From NCBI RefSeq assembly GCF_040947875.1, contig NZ_JBFRXN010000002.1, positions 372,001 through 436,000 on the forward strand: a stretch of 64,000 nucleotides of DNA, written 5' to 3'. Below, piece by piece: positions 56,322 to 64,000 of the stretch (its first letter is position 1; every line of letters starts with the position of its first letter). The notes beneath the pieces are model-generated. The model had not been told where the DNA came from. It ran no database searches and saw only the letters and a list, made by a program, of their open reading frames with translations. Both the position numbers and the translations under genes were made by a program. Source of the DNA: Pseudomonas sp. MYb118 (lineage in GTDB: Bacteria; Pseudomonadota; Gammaproteobacteria; Pseudomonadales; Pseudomonadaceae).

Positions 56322-56936
56322 TCAGTAGCCGACCGTAAACCGCTGCCGCGAATGCTTCGGCGCTTCCACCTCATTGATCAGCGCAATCGCATAATCAGCA
56401 AAGGTAATCCAGCTACGCCCCGCACTGCTCACCAGCAGGTCATCCTTGCCCAGGCGAAACGCGCCGGTGCGCTCACCTTCGACGAACTCCGCCGACGGCG
56501 ACAGGAATGTCCAGTCCAGTTGCTGCTCGCGGCGCAGGTCGTCGAGGAACACCGCACCGGCACTCGCCTCGGCCCGGTATTCCTCGGGGAAGCCTTCGCT
56601 GTCGATCACCCGGGTACCGCCCGGCAACAGCAAGGAACCGGCACCGCCGACCACCAGCAGGCGTTTCACCCCGGCTTTTTTCACAGGCCCAAGCACCGCA
56701 GCGCTGGGGATCGTGGCGAAGTGGGCCGCACTGATCACCACATCACTGCCCGCCACTGCCGCTTGCAGGACGTCGGCATCCAGCACGTCGACGTTCTTGC
56801 TGACCACGCCGGCGCGTTCGCCGATCTTCGACGTATCGCGGGCAATGGCCGTGACGCTGTGACCGCGTCGCAGGGCTTCTTCCAACAGTTGGCTGCCGGC
56901 GCGGCCGGTGGCACCGATGATTGCGATGTTGCTCAT
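56322..56936 (-). CDS. NAD(P)-dependent oxidoreductase, atypical SDR (NAD(P)-binding)
   Basis: A 204-residue Rossmann-fold protein of the NmrA/YwnB-like atypical SDR group. The cofactor motif NIAIIGATGRAGSQLLEEAL is at the N-terminus, with AIARDTSKI after it. VVISAAHF and RLLVVGGAGSLL follow. It has no classical YxxxK active site, as is usual in this subgroup. It lies 50 bases downstream of the MBL-fold gene on the same strand, likely one transcript, and its 3' end abuts a REP cluster. Confidence 0.9.
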   Translation of the reverse strand: MSNIAIIGATGRAGSQLLEEALRRGHSVTAIARDTSKIGERAGVVSKNVDVLDADVLQAAVAGSDVVISAAHFATIPSAAVLGPVKKAGVKRLLVVGGAGSLLLPGGTRVIDSEGFPEEYRAEASAGAVFLDDLRREQQLDWTFLSPSAEFVEGERTGAFRLGKDDLLVSSAGRSWITFADYAIALINEVEAPKHSRQRFTVGY

Positions 56937-56986
56937 GACGTACTCCAGTTGGCTTGAATGGGTTGTGGGTGATCAGCCGTGGCGCG

Positions 56987-57853
56987 TTACCACTTCATCT
57001 CGCCCTTGGCGACCTTGGCGCTCAGCTCCAGCGAGCTGTCGTCCCCCAGGTTCGGGAAGCGTTTTTTCATGGCGGCGACCAGTGCAGCGCTGTCCTTGGC
57101 CTTGGCGGTTTCTTCGTCGAAGGCCTTGATGTAATCCGCGGTGAAGCGCACGGCCGCCAGCGAGCGGGCGCTGTCACCCAGGTAATGGCCCGGCACGACG
57201 ATGTTCGGCTTGAGGCTTTCGATAGCGTGCAGCGTAGCCAACCAATCGGCATGGGACTGTGCAGTCTGGGTATCGGCCATCCATACGTGGATGTTTTCGG
57301 CGACGACCACGCCACCCACCACGGCCTTGATCGACGGGATCCAGACGAAGGTGCGATCCGGTTGCGCGCCTTCAAGGCCCACCACCTGCAATTTCTGCCC
57401 TTCGAGCATCAGGCTGTCGCCCTTGAGCACGCCCGGCACCAGGGTCTTGCCGGGCGCATCGGCGCCCATCTTCGGTCCCCAGTAGGCCAGCTTGCCCTCC
57501 ACGGTTTGCTTGATGTGATCCACGGTGGGCTGCGAGGCGAGCACCTTCGCTTCGGGGAACGCCGCCGTCAGGGTGTCCAGACCGAAGTAGTAATCCGGGT
57601 CGCCGTGGCTGATGTAGATGGTGGTCAGGCGCTTGCCGCTGGCGCGGATTTTCTCCACCACCTGGGCGGCCTGCTCGCGACCGAATTGCGCGTCCACCAG
57701 GATCGCGTCCTTCTCGCCGCTGACCAGCACCGAAGTCACGGGGAAGATCGCCTTCTCACCGGGGTTGTACACGTCCAGGCTCAGGGTGGCAGCGCTGGCG
57801 TGGGCGGCGAAAGCGAAAGCGGCGGTGGCCAGGAGGATGCGTTTGAACAACAT
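56987..57853 (-). CDS. Secreted MBL-fold hydrolase-like protein
   Basis: A 288-residue protein with a cleavable signal peptide (MLFKRILLATAAFAFAAHASA), so it is periplasmic or exported. It has the metallo-beta-lactamase fold (DAILVDAQFGREQAAQVV, VVPGHYLGDS). The usual metal motif HxHxDH reads HGDPDY (about residue 84), losing two canonical histidines. It may bind a different metal set or be catalytically altered. The ATG has GGAG upstream. It is divergent from a LysR gene, with a perfect palindrome between them, and upstream of the SDR gene. Confidence 0.88.
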   Translation of the reverse strand: MLFKRILLATAAFAFAAHASAATLSLDVYNPGEKAIFPVTSVLVSGEKDAILVDAQFGREQAAQVVEKIRASGKRLTTIYISHGDPDYYFGLDTLTAAFPEAKVLASQPTVDHIKQTVEGKLAYWGPKMGADAPGKTLVPGVLKGDSLMLEGQKLQVVGLEGAQPDRTFVWIPSIKAVVGGVVVAENIHVWMADTQTAQSHADWLATLHAIESLKPNIVVPGHYLGDSARSLAAVRFTADYIKAFDEETAKAKDSAALVAAMKKRFPNLGDDSSLELSAKVAKGEMKW

Positions 57854-57887
57854 GTGAAACTCCATTAAATGAATTCGATCCCGTCCC

Positions 57888-57993
57888 CTGTAGGAGCGAG
57901 CTTGCTCGCGATGGCGGCGTATCAGCCACCATCATTTCCGACTGATACACCGCTATCGCGAGCAATCGAGCGTCGACCGGCTGCTCCTACAGG
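57888..57993. repeat. REP pair, one copy with an altered loop
   Basis: A plus REP (57888-57912) and a minus REP whose centre is replaced by an unusual segment (GAGCAATCGAGCGTCGACCG) before the normal CTCCTACAG end. Confidence 0.82.
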
Positions 57994-58026
57994 GCGGGCA
58001 GTGTTGCCAGGAATGGAGCAGAGCTT

Positions 58027-58038
58027 AGTTGGCCAACT
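58027..58038. promoter_or_regulatory. Candidate LysR operator
   Basis: The perfect 12-bp palindrome AGTTGGCCAACT lies 55 bp before the LysR start and between the divergent MBL and LysR genes. Confidence 0.45.
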
Positions 58039-58092
58039 CAGTACAAAAAATGCGATGCTGGGACATAGTTTGTTTCTGAAACCGGGCAAATC

Positions 58093-58998
58093 ATGGATCG
58101 TCTACAAGCAATGCGCGTGTTCGTCACGGTGGTCGACCTGGGCAGCCAGTCAGCCGCCGCCGATCACCTGGAGCTGTCACGGCCGGTGGTTTCGCGTTAT
58201 CTCGCGGAGCTGGAAGACTGGGTGGGCGCGCGCCTGATGCACCGCACCACGCGCAAATTGAGCCTGACCACCGCCGGCAGTGAAATCCTGCCGCGTTGCC
58301 GGCAGATGCTCGAACTGTCGGCCGACATGCAGGCCGCCGTCAGCGAGCCCGACGACGCACCGCGCGGCCTGCTGCGGATCAGTGTCAGTACCTCGTTCGG
58401 CCAGGCGCAACTGGCCGACGCGGTGGCGGCCTACGTCAAGCGTTACCCCGGCGTCAGCATCGAATTGCAGATGCTCGATCGCACGGTGAACCTGGTGGAC
58501 GAACGCATCGACCTGGCCATTCGCACCAGCAACGACCTCGACCCCAACCTGATCGCCAGGCGGCTGACCGTGTGCCGCTCGGTGGTCTGCGCCGCACCCG
58601 CGTACCTGCAAGAGCACGGGGCGCCACAGCGGGTCGAGGACCTCAGCCAGCACAATTGCCTGACCCATGCCTACGTCGGCAAAAGCCTGTGGCATTTCGA
58701 ACAGGACGATGAACCGCTGTCGATCCCCGTACAGGGCAACATCAGCGCCAACGAAGCCAGCACTCTGCTGCGCGCCACCCTCGCCGGCGCCGGGGTGGCG
58801 ATGCTGCCCACCTACCAGGCCGGAGTGCACCTGCAAAGCGGCGAACTGCTGCGCCTGCTGCCCCACGCCGAACCCCGGCAGATGAACATCTACGCGGTGT
58901 ACGCCTCGCGCAAGCACATGCCGGCGGCGCTGCGCAGCCTGCTGGATTTTCTGGTGGAGAGGTTTCCCCTGGAACCGGAGTGGGATAAGGGTCTTTAA
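58093..58998 (+). CDS. LysR-family regulator divergent from the MBL/SDR genes
   Basis: A 301-residue LysR-type regulator of the CrgA-like subgroup. The HTH is MDRLQAMRVFVTVVDLGSQS and LSRPVVSRYLAELEDWVG, and the effector domain contains LRISVSTSFGQAQLADAVAA and LDRTVNLVDERIDLAIRT. It is divergent from the MBL-fold and SDR genes. This subgroup commonly represses neighbouring oxidoreductase genes and responds to electrophiles or quinones. Confidence 0.93.
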   Translation: MDRLQAMRVFVTVVDLGSQSAAADHLELSRPVVSRYLAELEDWVGARLMHRTTRKLSLTTAGSEILPRCRQMLELSADMQAAVSEPDDAPRGLLRISVSTSFGQAQLADAVAAYVKRYPGVSIELQMLDRTVNLVDERIDLAIRTSNDLDPNLIARRLTVCRSVVCAAPAYLQEHGAPQRVEDLSQHNCLTHAYVGKSLWHFEQDDEPLSIPVQGNISANEASTLLRATLAGAGVAMLPTYQAGVHLQSGELLRLLPHAEPRQMNIYAVYASRKHMPAALRSLLDFLVERFPLEPEWDKGL

Positions 58999-59013
58999 AC
59001 ACACACATTCCTA

Positions 59014-59100
59014 CTGTGGGAGCGAGCCTGCTCGCGATGACGGCCGATCAGGCGACGCTGAATGTCAGTCCGCCATCGCGAGCAGGCTCGCTCCCACAGG
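59014..59100. repeat. Inverted REP pair
   Basis: Two oppositely oriented REPs follow the LysR gene. Confidence 0.88.
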
Positions 59101-59221
59101 ATTTGGCGGATATCAACGCTCTGAATACCGCATCACACGCAAACCATCATCACTGGCAACCCACCACCACTGACCTATGCTCAAGGTAGTACCCATGGGT
59201 ATTCGTTCAGAGGTCAACGCC

Positions 59222-59398
59222 ATGAACATCAAAACAAGAAGATACCTCGCGATTTTCCTGACCTGCGCCGCCACGCTGGCGCTGTACGGAACCGCCGCCT
59301 GGCGCGTCGAGCAGTTGCGGCAACTGCCCCGCGACTACGCCAGCTGCAACTTCGAGCGTTGCATTCCCCACAACGCAACACTCAACGCTCTGCGGTAA
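59222..59398 (+). CDS. Small single-pass membrane protein (58 residues)
   Basis: A 58-residue protein with one hydrophobic segment (YLAIFLTCAATLALYGTAAW) after a basic start MNIKTRR, so the N-terminus should stay in the cytoplasm. Two cysteines follow (ASCNFERCIPH). The ATG has GAGG seven to eight bases upstream; an in-frame ATG at 59195 is also possible. It is convergent with the AraC-family gene. I do not recognise the family. Confidence 0.6.
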   Translation: MNIKTRRYLAIFLTCAATLALYGTAAWRVEQLRQLPRDYASCNFERCIPHNATLNALR

Positions 59399-59407
59399 CG
59401 AACGCCG

Positions 59408-60304
59408 TCAGCTTTCGTTACCCTGATCGGCCTTCAAGCGGTCGCGGAAGGTCTTGGGCGAGATCCCCACCCGGCGTCGGAACAGGCGCGTGAAGTTGGT
59501 CGGATCGGAAAACCCCAACACATCGGACATTTCGTAGATGGTCATGCTGGTGTAGGTCAGCAACCGCTTGGCCTCCAGCAATTGCCGCTCGTGCACGATC
59601 TGCAAGGCCGGCTGTCCCGCCAACTCGCGGCAGGTGCTGTTGAGGTGGGACACGGAAATCCCCAGGCGATGGGCCAGGTCCTCGACCTTGACGTGCTGGC
59701 GATAGGTCTCTTCCACCAGTTGAATAAACCCGTTGAGGTATTCCCGCGTCCGCTGCGGGCGCTGAGTGGCGCTGCGACGCTGCAGCGCCTGGCGGCTGAC
59801 CCACACCAGGATCACGCTGACCAGCGAATGCATGAGCATTTCCCGCGCCGGTTGCTGGCGGGTGTATTCCGCCTGCAAGGCATTGAACAGGCTGTCGAGG
59901 TAGGCACTGTCCGGGCCCGCCGGGTAACTGTCGGCCAGGGCCAGGGCATTGATCGAGTGCCCCAACTGCGCCTGGAGATGAGCGACCAGCGGCGCGGCCA
60001 GGGTCACGACAACCCCTTCGACATCTTCGGAAAAACGATAGCCATGCACCGATAACGGCGGCAGGACCAGCAAGGTCGGCTCACTCAACTGTGTGCGTTG
60101 TCCTTCGATTTCAAGCTCTGCCTGACCTTTGAAAACGAAGAGCAACTGGCATAAATCGGCGTGGCGATGGGGTTTGATTTCCCATTGGTGTTCACGACTG
60201 CGGGTGGAGATGGTTTCGCAGTGCAATAGATCAGGCGTCGGCCAGTCCAGGCTTTCACCGTACAACTTGAATACCGGTATCGAAGGCAGGTCAGGCTTGT
60301 TCAT
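59408..60304 (-). CDS. AraC-family transcriptional regulator, PobR-like
   Basis: A 298-residue regulator. The N-terminal cupin effector domain (PHRHADLCQLLFVFKGQAEL, LVLPPLSVHGYRFSEDVEG) resembles PobR, the activator of 4-hydroxybenzoate hydroxylase. The C-terminal AraC HTH follows (VKVEDLAHRLGISVSHLNST, MSDVLGFSDPTNFTRLF). The pobA gene is not adjacent; instead a divergent efflux-type MFS gene lies 220 bp away. The ATG at 60304 gives the conserved N-terminus; a long non-conserved extension lies upstream. Effector unknown. Confidence 0.9.
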   Translation of the reverse strand: MNKPDLPSIPVFKLYGESLDWPTPDLLHCETISTRSREHQWEIKPHRHADLCQLLFVFKGQAELEIEGQRTQLSEPTLLVLPPLSVHGYRFSEDVEGVVVTLAAPLVAHLQAQLGHSINALALADSYPAGPDSAYLDSLFNALQAEYTRQQPAREMLMHSLVSVILVWVSRQALQRRSATQRPQRTREYLNGFIQLVEETYRQHVKVEDLAHRLGISVSHLNSTCRELAGQPALQIVHERQLLEAKRLLTYTSMTIYEMSDVLGFSDPTNFTRLFRRRVGISPKTFRDRLKADQGNES

Positions 60305-60524
60305 CACTTCAATCCAGGCCTCGCAGGTGGCGGGCGATAATCGCACCGATTGACGGAATGCACAGTTTACGCCCCAGTTTTCACCCTCAATCGGCAGGCT
60401 CGCAAGTGAAAAATGCGTCGGACTTTCATACGCGGCTATCGAATAGCTTGCTACCGACTTACACTGACAGGCATTCCCGAGCGCCTTGTGCCTGGCGCGC
60501 CTTTCACTGCCCACAGGTTTTACC

Positions 60525-62042
60525 GTGACCAATCTGAACCAGCCCGACACGCCTAGACCGGCCATTCGCAATGTGCTGATCGCGCTGATGCTGGCGATCT
60601 TTCTCGGTGCGCTGGACCAGACCATCGTTGCCGTGTCGATGCCGGCCATTTCCGCACAGTTCAAGGATGTCAGTCTGCTGGCGTGGGTGATTTCCGGCTA
60701 CATGGTGGCGATGACCGTGGCGGTGCCGATCTACGGCAAGCTCGGCGATCTGTATGGGCGGCGCAAGTTGATGCTGTTCGGCATGGGGCTGTTCACCCTC
60801 GCCTCGTTGTTCTGCGGCATGGCCCAGAGCATGGAGCAACTGGTGCTGGCGCGGATTTTCCAGGGCATTGGCGCCGGCGGGATGATTTCGGTCAGCCAGG
60901 CGATCATCGGCGACATCGTGCCGCCCCGCGAGCGCGGTCGCTACCAGGGCTACTTCAGCAGCATGTACGCGGTGGCCAGCGTCGCCGGCCCGGTACTCGG
61001 CGGCTACATGACCGAATACCTGTCCTGGCGCTGGGTGTTCCTGATCAACCTGCCGCTGGGGCTCGGTGCGTACTGGGTGGCCCGGCGCAATCTGGTCGGC
61101 CTGCCGATTCCCCAGCGTAAACCCGTCATCGACTACCTCGGCACGCTGTTGATGATCATCGGCCTGACCGCGCTGCTGCTCGGTATCACCCAGGTCGGAC
61201 AGGGGCACTCGTGGCGCAGCGATGAAGTGCTCGGGCTGTTCGCCGCCGCGGTGATGATACTGGCGATATTCGTCTGGCATGAGCGCCGTGCACGGGAGCC
61301 ATTGTTGCCGATGCACCTGTTCGCCAACCGCGCCGCGCTGCTGTGCTGGTGCACGATTTTCTTCACCAGCTTCCAGGCGATTTCGTTGATCGTGCTGATG
61401 CCGTTGCGCTTCCAGAGCGTCACCGGCGCCGGCGCCGACAGCGCGGCGCTGCATTTGCTGCCGTTGGCGATGGGCTTGCCGATTGGCGCCTATTTCGCCG
61501 GCCGTCGCACCTCGATCACCGGGCGCTACAAACCGCAGATTCTCGCCGGTGCGATCCTGATGCCGATCTCGATCCTCGGCATGGCCTTCAGCGCCCCCCA
61601 GGCCCTGTGGCTGAGCAGCCTGTTCATGTTGCTCAACGGGATCTCCGGCGGCATGCAGTTCCCCACGTCGCTGGTCGGCACACAGAACGCCGTGGATCAG
61701 CGCGACATCGGCGTCGCCACCAGCACCACCAACCTGTTCCGCTCCCTGGGGGGCGCGGTGGGCGTGGCGGTGATGTCGGCGCTGTTGCTGGCGTTGTTGC
61801 AGCAATCGAGTTTCTCGCACCTGGCGGGTTCGACACTGCTGGCCGAAGGGCACTCCGGCAACGTGCTGCTCGACGGCCTGAACGCCGCACCGGGAGATGC
61901 GCAGAATGCCCTGCGTGCGGAATTGCTGTTGACGTTCCGGCATTTGCTGATGGTCAGCGCGGGGGTTTCACTGCTGGGGCTGGCGGCGGCGATTGCGATG
62001 CCGAACCGGTTGTTGCGGGGGCGTGAGGATAAGGTCAGGTAG
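60525..62042 (+). CDS. MFS multidrug transporter, DHA2 (EmrB/QacA) type
   Basis: A 505-residue transporter with about 14 membrane segments, typical of the DHA2 drug:proton antiporter family. Motif D1 (FLGALDQTIVAVSMPAIS), motif A (GKLGDLYGRRKLMLFG), the antiporter motif C (GPVLGGYMTEYLSWRWVFL), and the RGRYQGYFSSMYAVAS segment are present. I chose the GTG at 60525 with AGG eight bases upstream; an earlier non-conserved start exists. It is divergent from the PobR-like regulator, which may control it. Substrate unknown, likely aromatic or toxic compounds. Confidence 0.92.
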   Translation: MTNLNQPDTPRPAIRNVLIALMLAIFLGALDQTIVAVSMPAISAQFKDVSLLAWVISGYMVAMTVAVPIYGKLGDLYGRRKLMLFGMGLFTLASLFCGMAQSMEQLVLARIFQGIGAGGMISVSQAIIGDIVPPRERGRYQGYFSSMYAVASVAGPVLGGYMTEYLSWRWVFLINLPLGLGAYWVARRNLVGLPIPQRKPVIDYLGTLLMIIGLTALLLGITQVGQGHSWRSDEVLGLFAAAVMILAIFVWHERRAREPLLPMHLFANRAALLCWCTIFFTSFQAISLIVLMPLRFQSVTGAGADSAALHLLPLAMGLPIGAYFAGRRTSITGRYKPQILAGAILMPISILGMAFSAPQALWLSSLFMLLNGISGGMQFPTSLVGTQNAVDQRDIGVATSTTNLFRSLGGAVGVAVMSALLLALLQQSSFSHLAGSTLLAEGHSGNVLLDGLNAAPGDAQNALRAELLLTFRHLLMVSAGVSLLGLAAAIAMPNRLLRGREDKVR

Positions 62043-62055
62043 ACCGGGGCGCGCC

Positions 62056-62133
62056 TATCGCGAGCAGGCTCGCTCCCACAGAAGATCGCCAGTGTTCATA
62101 AATCCAATGTGGGAGCGAGCCTGCTCGCGATGG
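62056..62133. repeat. Inverted REP pair
   Basis: Two oppositely oriented REPs separate the convergent MFS and Cache genes. Confidence 0.88.
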
Positions 62134-62146
62134 GCACACCTCGGTT

Positions 62147-63001
62147 TCAAGGACTGTAATACCCCACAGCCACCAGGAAATGCCCGACCTTTTTCAGGTA
62201 GGCATGTTTGTCCTCGACCTTGCCGGTCACCGGGTTTTTCCACTTGTAGCTGTATTCGCCGTATTCCTGCTGGCCGATCAGAGCCAGGATCGGTTCACCC
62301 ACCGGCTTGCCTTCCGGGTCCTTGATCTTGCCGAAATCGGTGTTGACCAGGCGCAGGTTGGTGCCATGGGCGACGTAGCGCTGGGTGTCGAGGTCGACGA
62401 CGAACACGTACAGGTCGTCCTGCAGGTAACCGCCCTTGAGCGAGTTGATCGCGCTCAGCGTGCCCTTCTCGTCTTTGCCAAGGTCGGTGGCCGCCTTGTT
62501 CAGCAGTGCCATGGCCTGCTCCGCCGAGGCACGTGGCAGGTAGTAGCCCACCGCGAGGATGCGCTGGCCGATTCGCTGGTAATACACGTGCTTGCGCTCG
62601 ACCTTGCCATCGCTCCAGTTCTGCCAGCGGTACTCGGCTTCCTGGATGCCGTTGCCTTCCGGCACTTTCAGCGCGTTCTTGAAGGCTTTCTGCAGATCCG
62701 GCCCGAGCACCTGGGAGACATCACGGCCGATCAGCGCCGAGGATGGCCCGCCGCTGGCGAGCATCACGCCCTGGGTATCGACCACGAACACATAGCGGTC
62801 CTTGTCGACGAATTCGCCTTGCCGGCTGAACGCGGCAAACGCCTTGTCGCCGTTGTCGTGGTAGTAGGCCAGGGCCTTTTCCAGCAGGGCGATGGCTGCC
62901 TTGCTGTCATCCTTTTCGGTCGCGGCCGCCTGTGCCTGTAGCGGTCCCAGGCAAAACAACAGCATGCCCCCCAGCAGGGCCAACCTGTGCAAAAACCCCA
63001 T
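62147..63001 (-). CDS. Periplasmic tandem Cache domain protein
   Basis: A 284-residue exported protein. A signal peptide (MGFLHRLALLGGMLLFCLGPLQAQA) is followed by two similar Cache_2-type domains (about residues 35-160 and 165-284). Each shows a Y-V-F-V-V-D motif (RYVFVVDTQGVMLASGG; LYVFVVDLDTQRYVAHG) and a closing AVGYY strand. There is no kinase or MCP output domain. It could be a stand-alone ligand-binding protein that presents a small acid to a membrane receptor (inference). Confidence 0.9.
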   Translation of the reverse strand: MGFLHRLALLGGMLLFCLGPLQAQAAATEKDDSKAAIALLEKALAYYHDNGDKAFAAFSRQGEFVDKDRYVFVVDTQGVMLASGGPSSALIGRDVSQVLGPDLQKAFKNALKVPEGNGIQEAEYRWQNWSDGKVERKHVYYQRIGQRILAVGYYLPRASAEQAMALLNKAATDLGKDEKGTLSAINSLKGGYLQDDLYVFVVDLDTQRYVAHGTNLRLVNTDFGKIKDPEGKPVGEPILALIGQQEYGEYSYKWKNPVTGKVEDKHAYLKKVGHFLVAVGYYSP

Positions 63002-63092
63002 TGCGCATCCCTCGTTCTGTCAGTGTTTCAAGAGCGTAGACGGCAATGGGGCATGTATGGATATTCAGCAAACCGCAGTAACAACCCTGTGC

Positions 63093-63968
63093 TTACGGCT
63101 TGGCGCGCAACTGCTGCTGCAGGTTCTGGATCTGCGCCTGGAGGGTATTGATGTTACGGGTGATCTGGCCACGGAAGGCGTCGAACTCGGCGGTGCTGGA
63201 GACGCCGGGGGCAACGGCCGGACGATTGTCCTGCTCGCTCTTGAGCACGATGATGTCCTGTTCCAGGCGCTCGATGGCGGCGCTCGGGTTGCCCTGTTTT
63301 TTCAGGGCGGCGATGTCGGCACCCAGGCTTTTCAACTGGGCGTCGATTTTGTCGGACTCCGCTGGCGCACTTTTCAGCGCCGCCAGTTCACCGCTCAGGG
63401 CTTTGACCTGGGCCTGCAATTGCGTATTGGCCGCCTGCTGCTCGGTGTTCTGGGCGCTGGCCTGCGCCAGGCGCTTGTCCAGCTCGGCGGTTTGCGCGGT
63501 CATCTGCGCCAGTCGTTTGTCGAGGTCCGAGGCCTGACCGGCCACACCCTGTTGCTGCTTGCCCTGATCCTGCAGGCGGCTTTCCAACTGGCGGATCTGC
63601 AACTTCAGCGCTTCGCTGTCGGTGGTGACGTTGGTCTGGCTGGCGACCACCTTGCCGGAAATGTCCTGCAGGCGCCCCGCCGCTTCCTCACTGATGCGCG
63701 CGAAGCTTTCCTGGGTCGCCACCAGTTGCTGCTCCATCAGCGAGATCTGCTGGAAACTCCACCAGGCCAGGCCGACGAACGCGAAGAACAGTGCGCCGAC
63801 CAGCGCCCACAACGGGCCGGTGCTCGCCGCCCTGACCTTGACCACCGGTGGCGTGCGCGAATGCACCGTGGTGCGCGCAGTCGTTGGAAAATCATCGTCA
63901 TCGAGAACGTCGGCCCGCAGGCTCGGCACGTCGTCGAAGTCGTCGTTGGCATCGTTACGCATGGACAT
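63093..63968 (-). CDS. Single-pass membrane coiled-coil protein
   Basis: A 291-residue protein. An acidic cytoplasmic N-terminus (about residues 1-50) is followed by one membrane segment (WALVGALFFAFVGLAWW). A long heptad-rich coiled coil (about 75-290, with repeats such as LDKRLAQ) extends to the C-terminus. The architecture resembles DUF-type scaffolds that tether to the envelope. No catalytic motif is visible. The ATG has AGG eight bases upstream. Function unknown. Confidence 0.85.
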   Translation of the reverse strand: MSMRNDANDDFDDVPSLRADVLDDDDFPTTARTTVHSRTPPVVKVRAASTGPLWALVGALFFAFVGLAWWSFQQISLMEQQLVATQESFARISEEAAGRLQDISGKVVASQTNVTTDSEALKLQIRQLESRLQDQGKQQQGVAGQASDLDKRLAQMTAQTAELDKRLAQASAQNTEQQAANTQLQAQVKALSGELAALKSAPAESDKIDAQLKSLGADIAALKKQGNPSAAIERLEQDIIVLKSEQDNRPAVAPGVSSTAEFDAFRGQITRNINTLQAQIQNLQQQLRAKP

Positions 63969-64000
63969 TGAGGCAACCTTTATGGAACGCGGTGATGGCA

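Noticed and set aside
60435..60447. Short inverted repeat GCTAT-CGA-ATAGC between the AraC and MFS genes as operator
   Set aside because: Five-base arms are too short to stand out from chance, and AraC-family sites are usually direct repeats.

Overview
The window is a GC-rich chromosomal segment of a fluorescent Pseudomonas (P. fluorescens group, by inference). The supporting signs are a MvaT-type silencer, a PctA-like chemoreceptor, an overlapping MoxR/DUF58/DUF4129 operon, KgtP next to an NtrC-type two-component pair, class I fumarase, and about a dozen clusters of REP palindromes between genes (core GGGAGCGAGC..GCTCGCGAT).

Layout. 0-5 kb: secA (-), divergent helicase-loader gene dciA (+), and a HerA-like ATPase (-). 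5-10 kb: an amino-acid-type chemoreceptor with a sigma-28 promoter, then a three-gene operon (glycosyltransferase, DUF2334 deacetylase-like protein, flippase-like membrane protein). 10-14 kb: a small protein, purU, mvaT, and exonuclease I. 14-20.8 kb: six overlapping genes (RDD, SpoIIM, DUF4129, DUF4350, MoxR, DUF58). 20.8-21.8 kb: a large tandem REP array. 21.8-31.4 kb: a minus-strand Tc insecticidal-toxin operon with a split A subunit plus a small beta-sandwich-like protein. 31.7-39.2 kb: a PilZ protein, a lipoprotein, pyruvate kinase, enoyl-CoA hydratase, an FeS/flavin reductase overlapping a diguanylate cyclase gene, and fumarase. 39.3-44 kb: the Tc toxin B subunit (+). 44-49 kb: sensor kinase, sigma-54 activator, kgtP. 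49-64 kb: accessory metabolism and regulators, including a ketoarginine decarboxylase-like/aldehyde dehydrogenase operon with a LysR gene, an SDR and MBL-fold pair with a LysR gene, an AraC/MFS pair, a Cache protein and a coiled-coil membrane protein.

The most interesting system is the Tc toxin. Its A subunit is split into an N-terminal half that carries about 680 extra residues of Ig-like domains and a C-terminal pore/TcB-binding half. A 173-residue putative carbohydrate-binding-like protein follows. The B subunit sits 8 kb away on the other strand, and no C subunit is present in the window. Upstream of both transcription units I find a related 20-bp palindrome of the form CT-N12-AG, the pattern of LuxR-type (lux box) operators. 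At the B gene it sits at the class II spacing from a -10-like hexamer. This suggests that the two separated toxin units are co-induced by a LuxR-family regulator encoded outside the window.

Other regulatory signals read directly from sequence are a sigma-28 promoter before the chemoreceptor, a sigma-54 promoter with two helically phased upstream repeats before kgtP, a long inverted repeat in the fumarase leader, and three clear intrinsic terminators. No tRNA, rRNA, CRISPR, IS element or prophage was seen.
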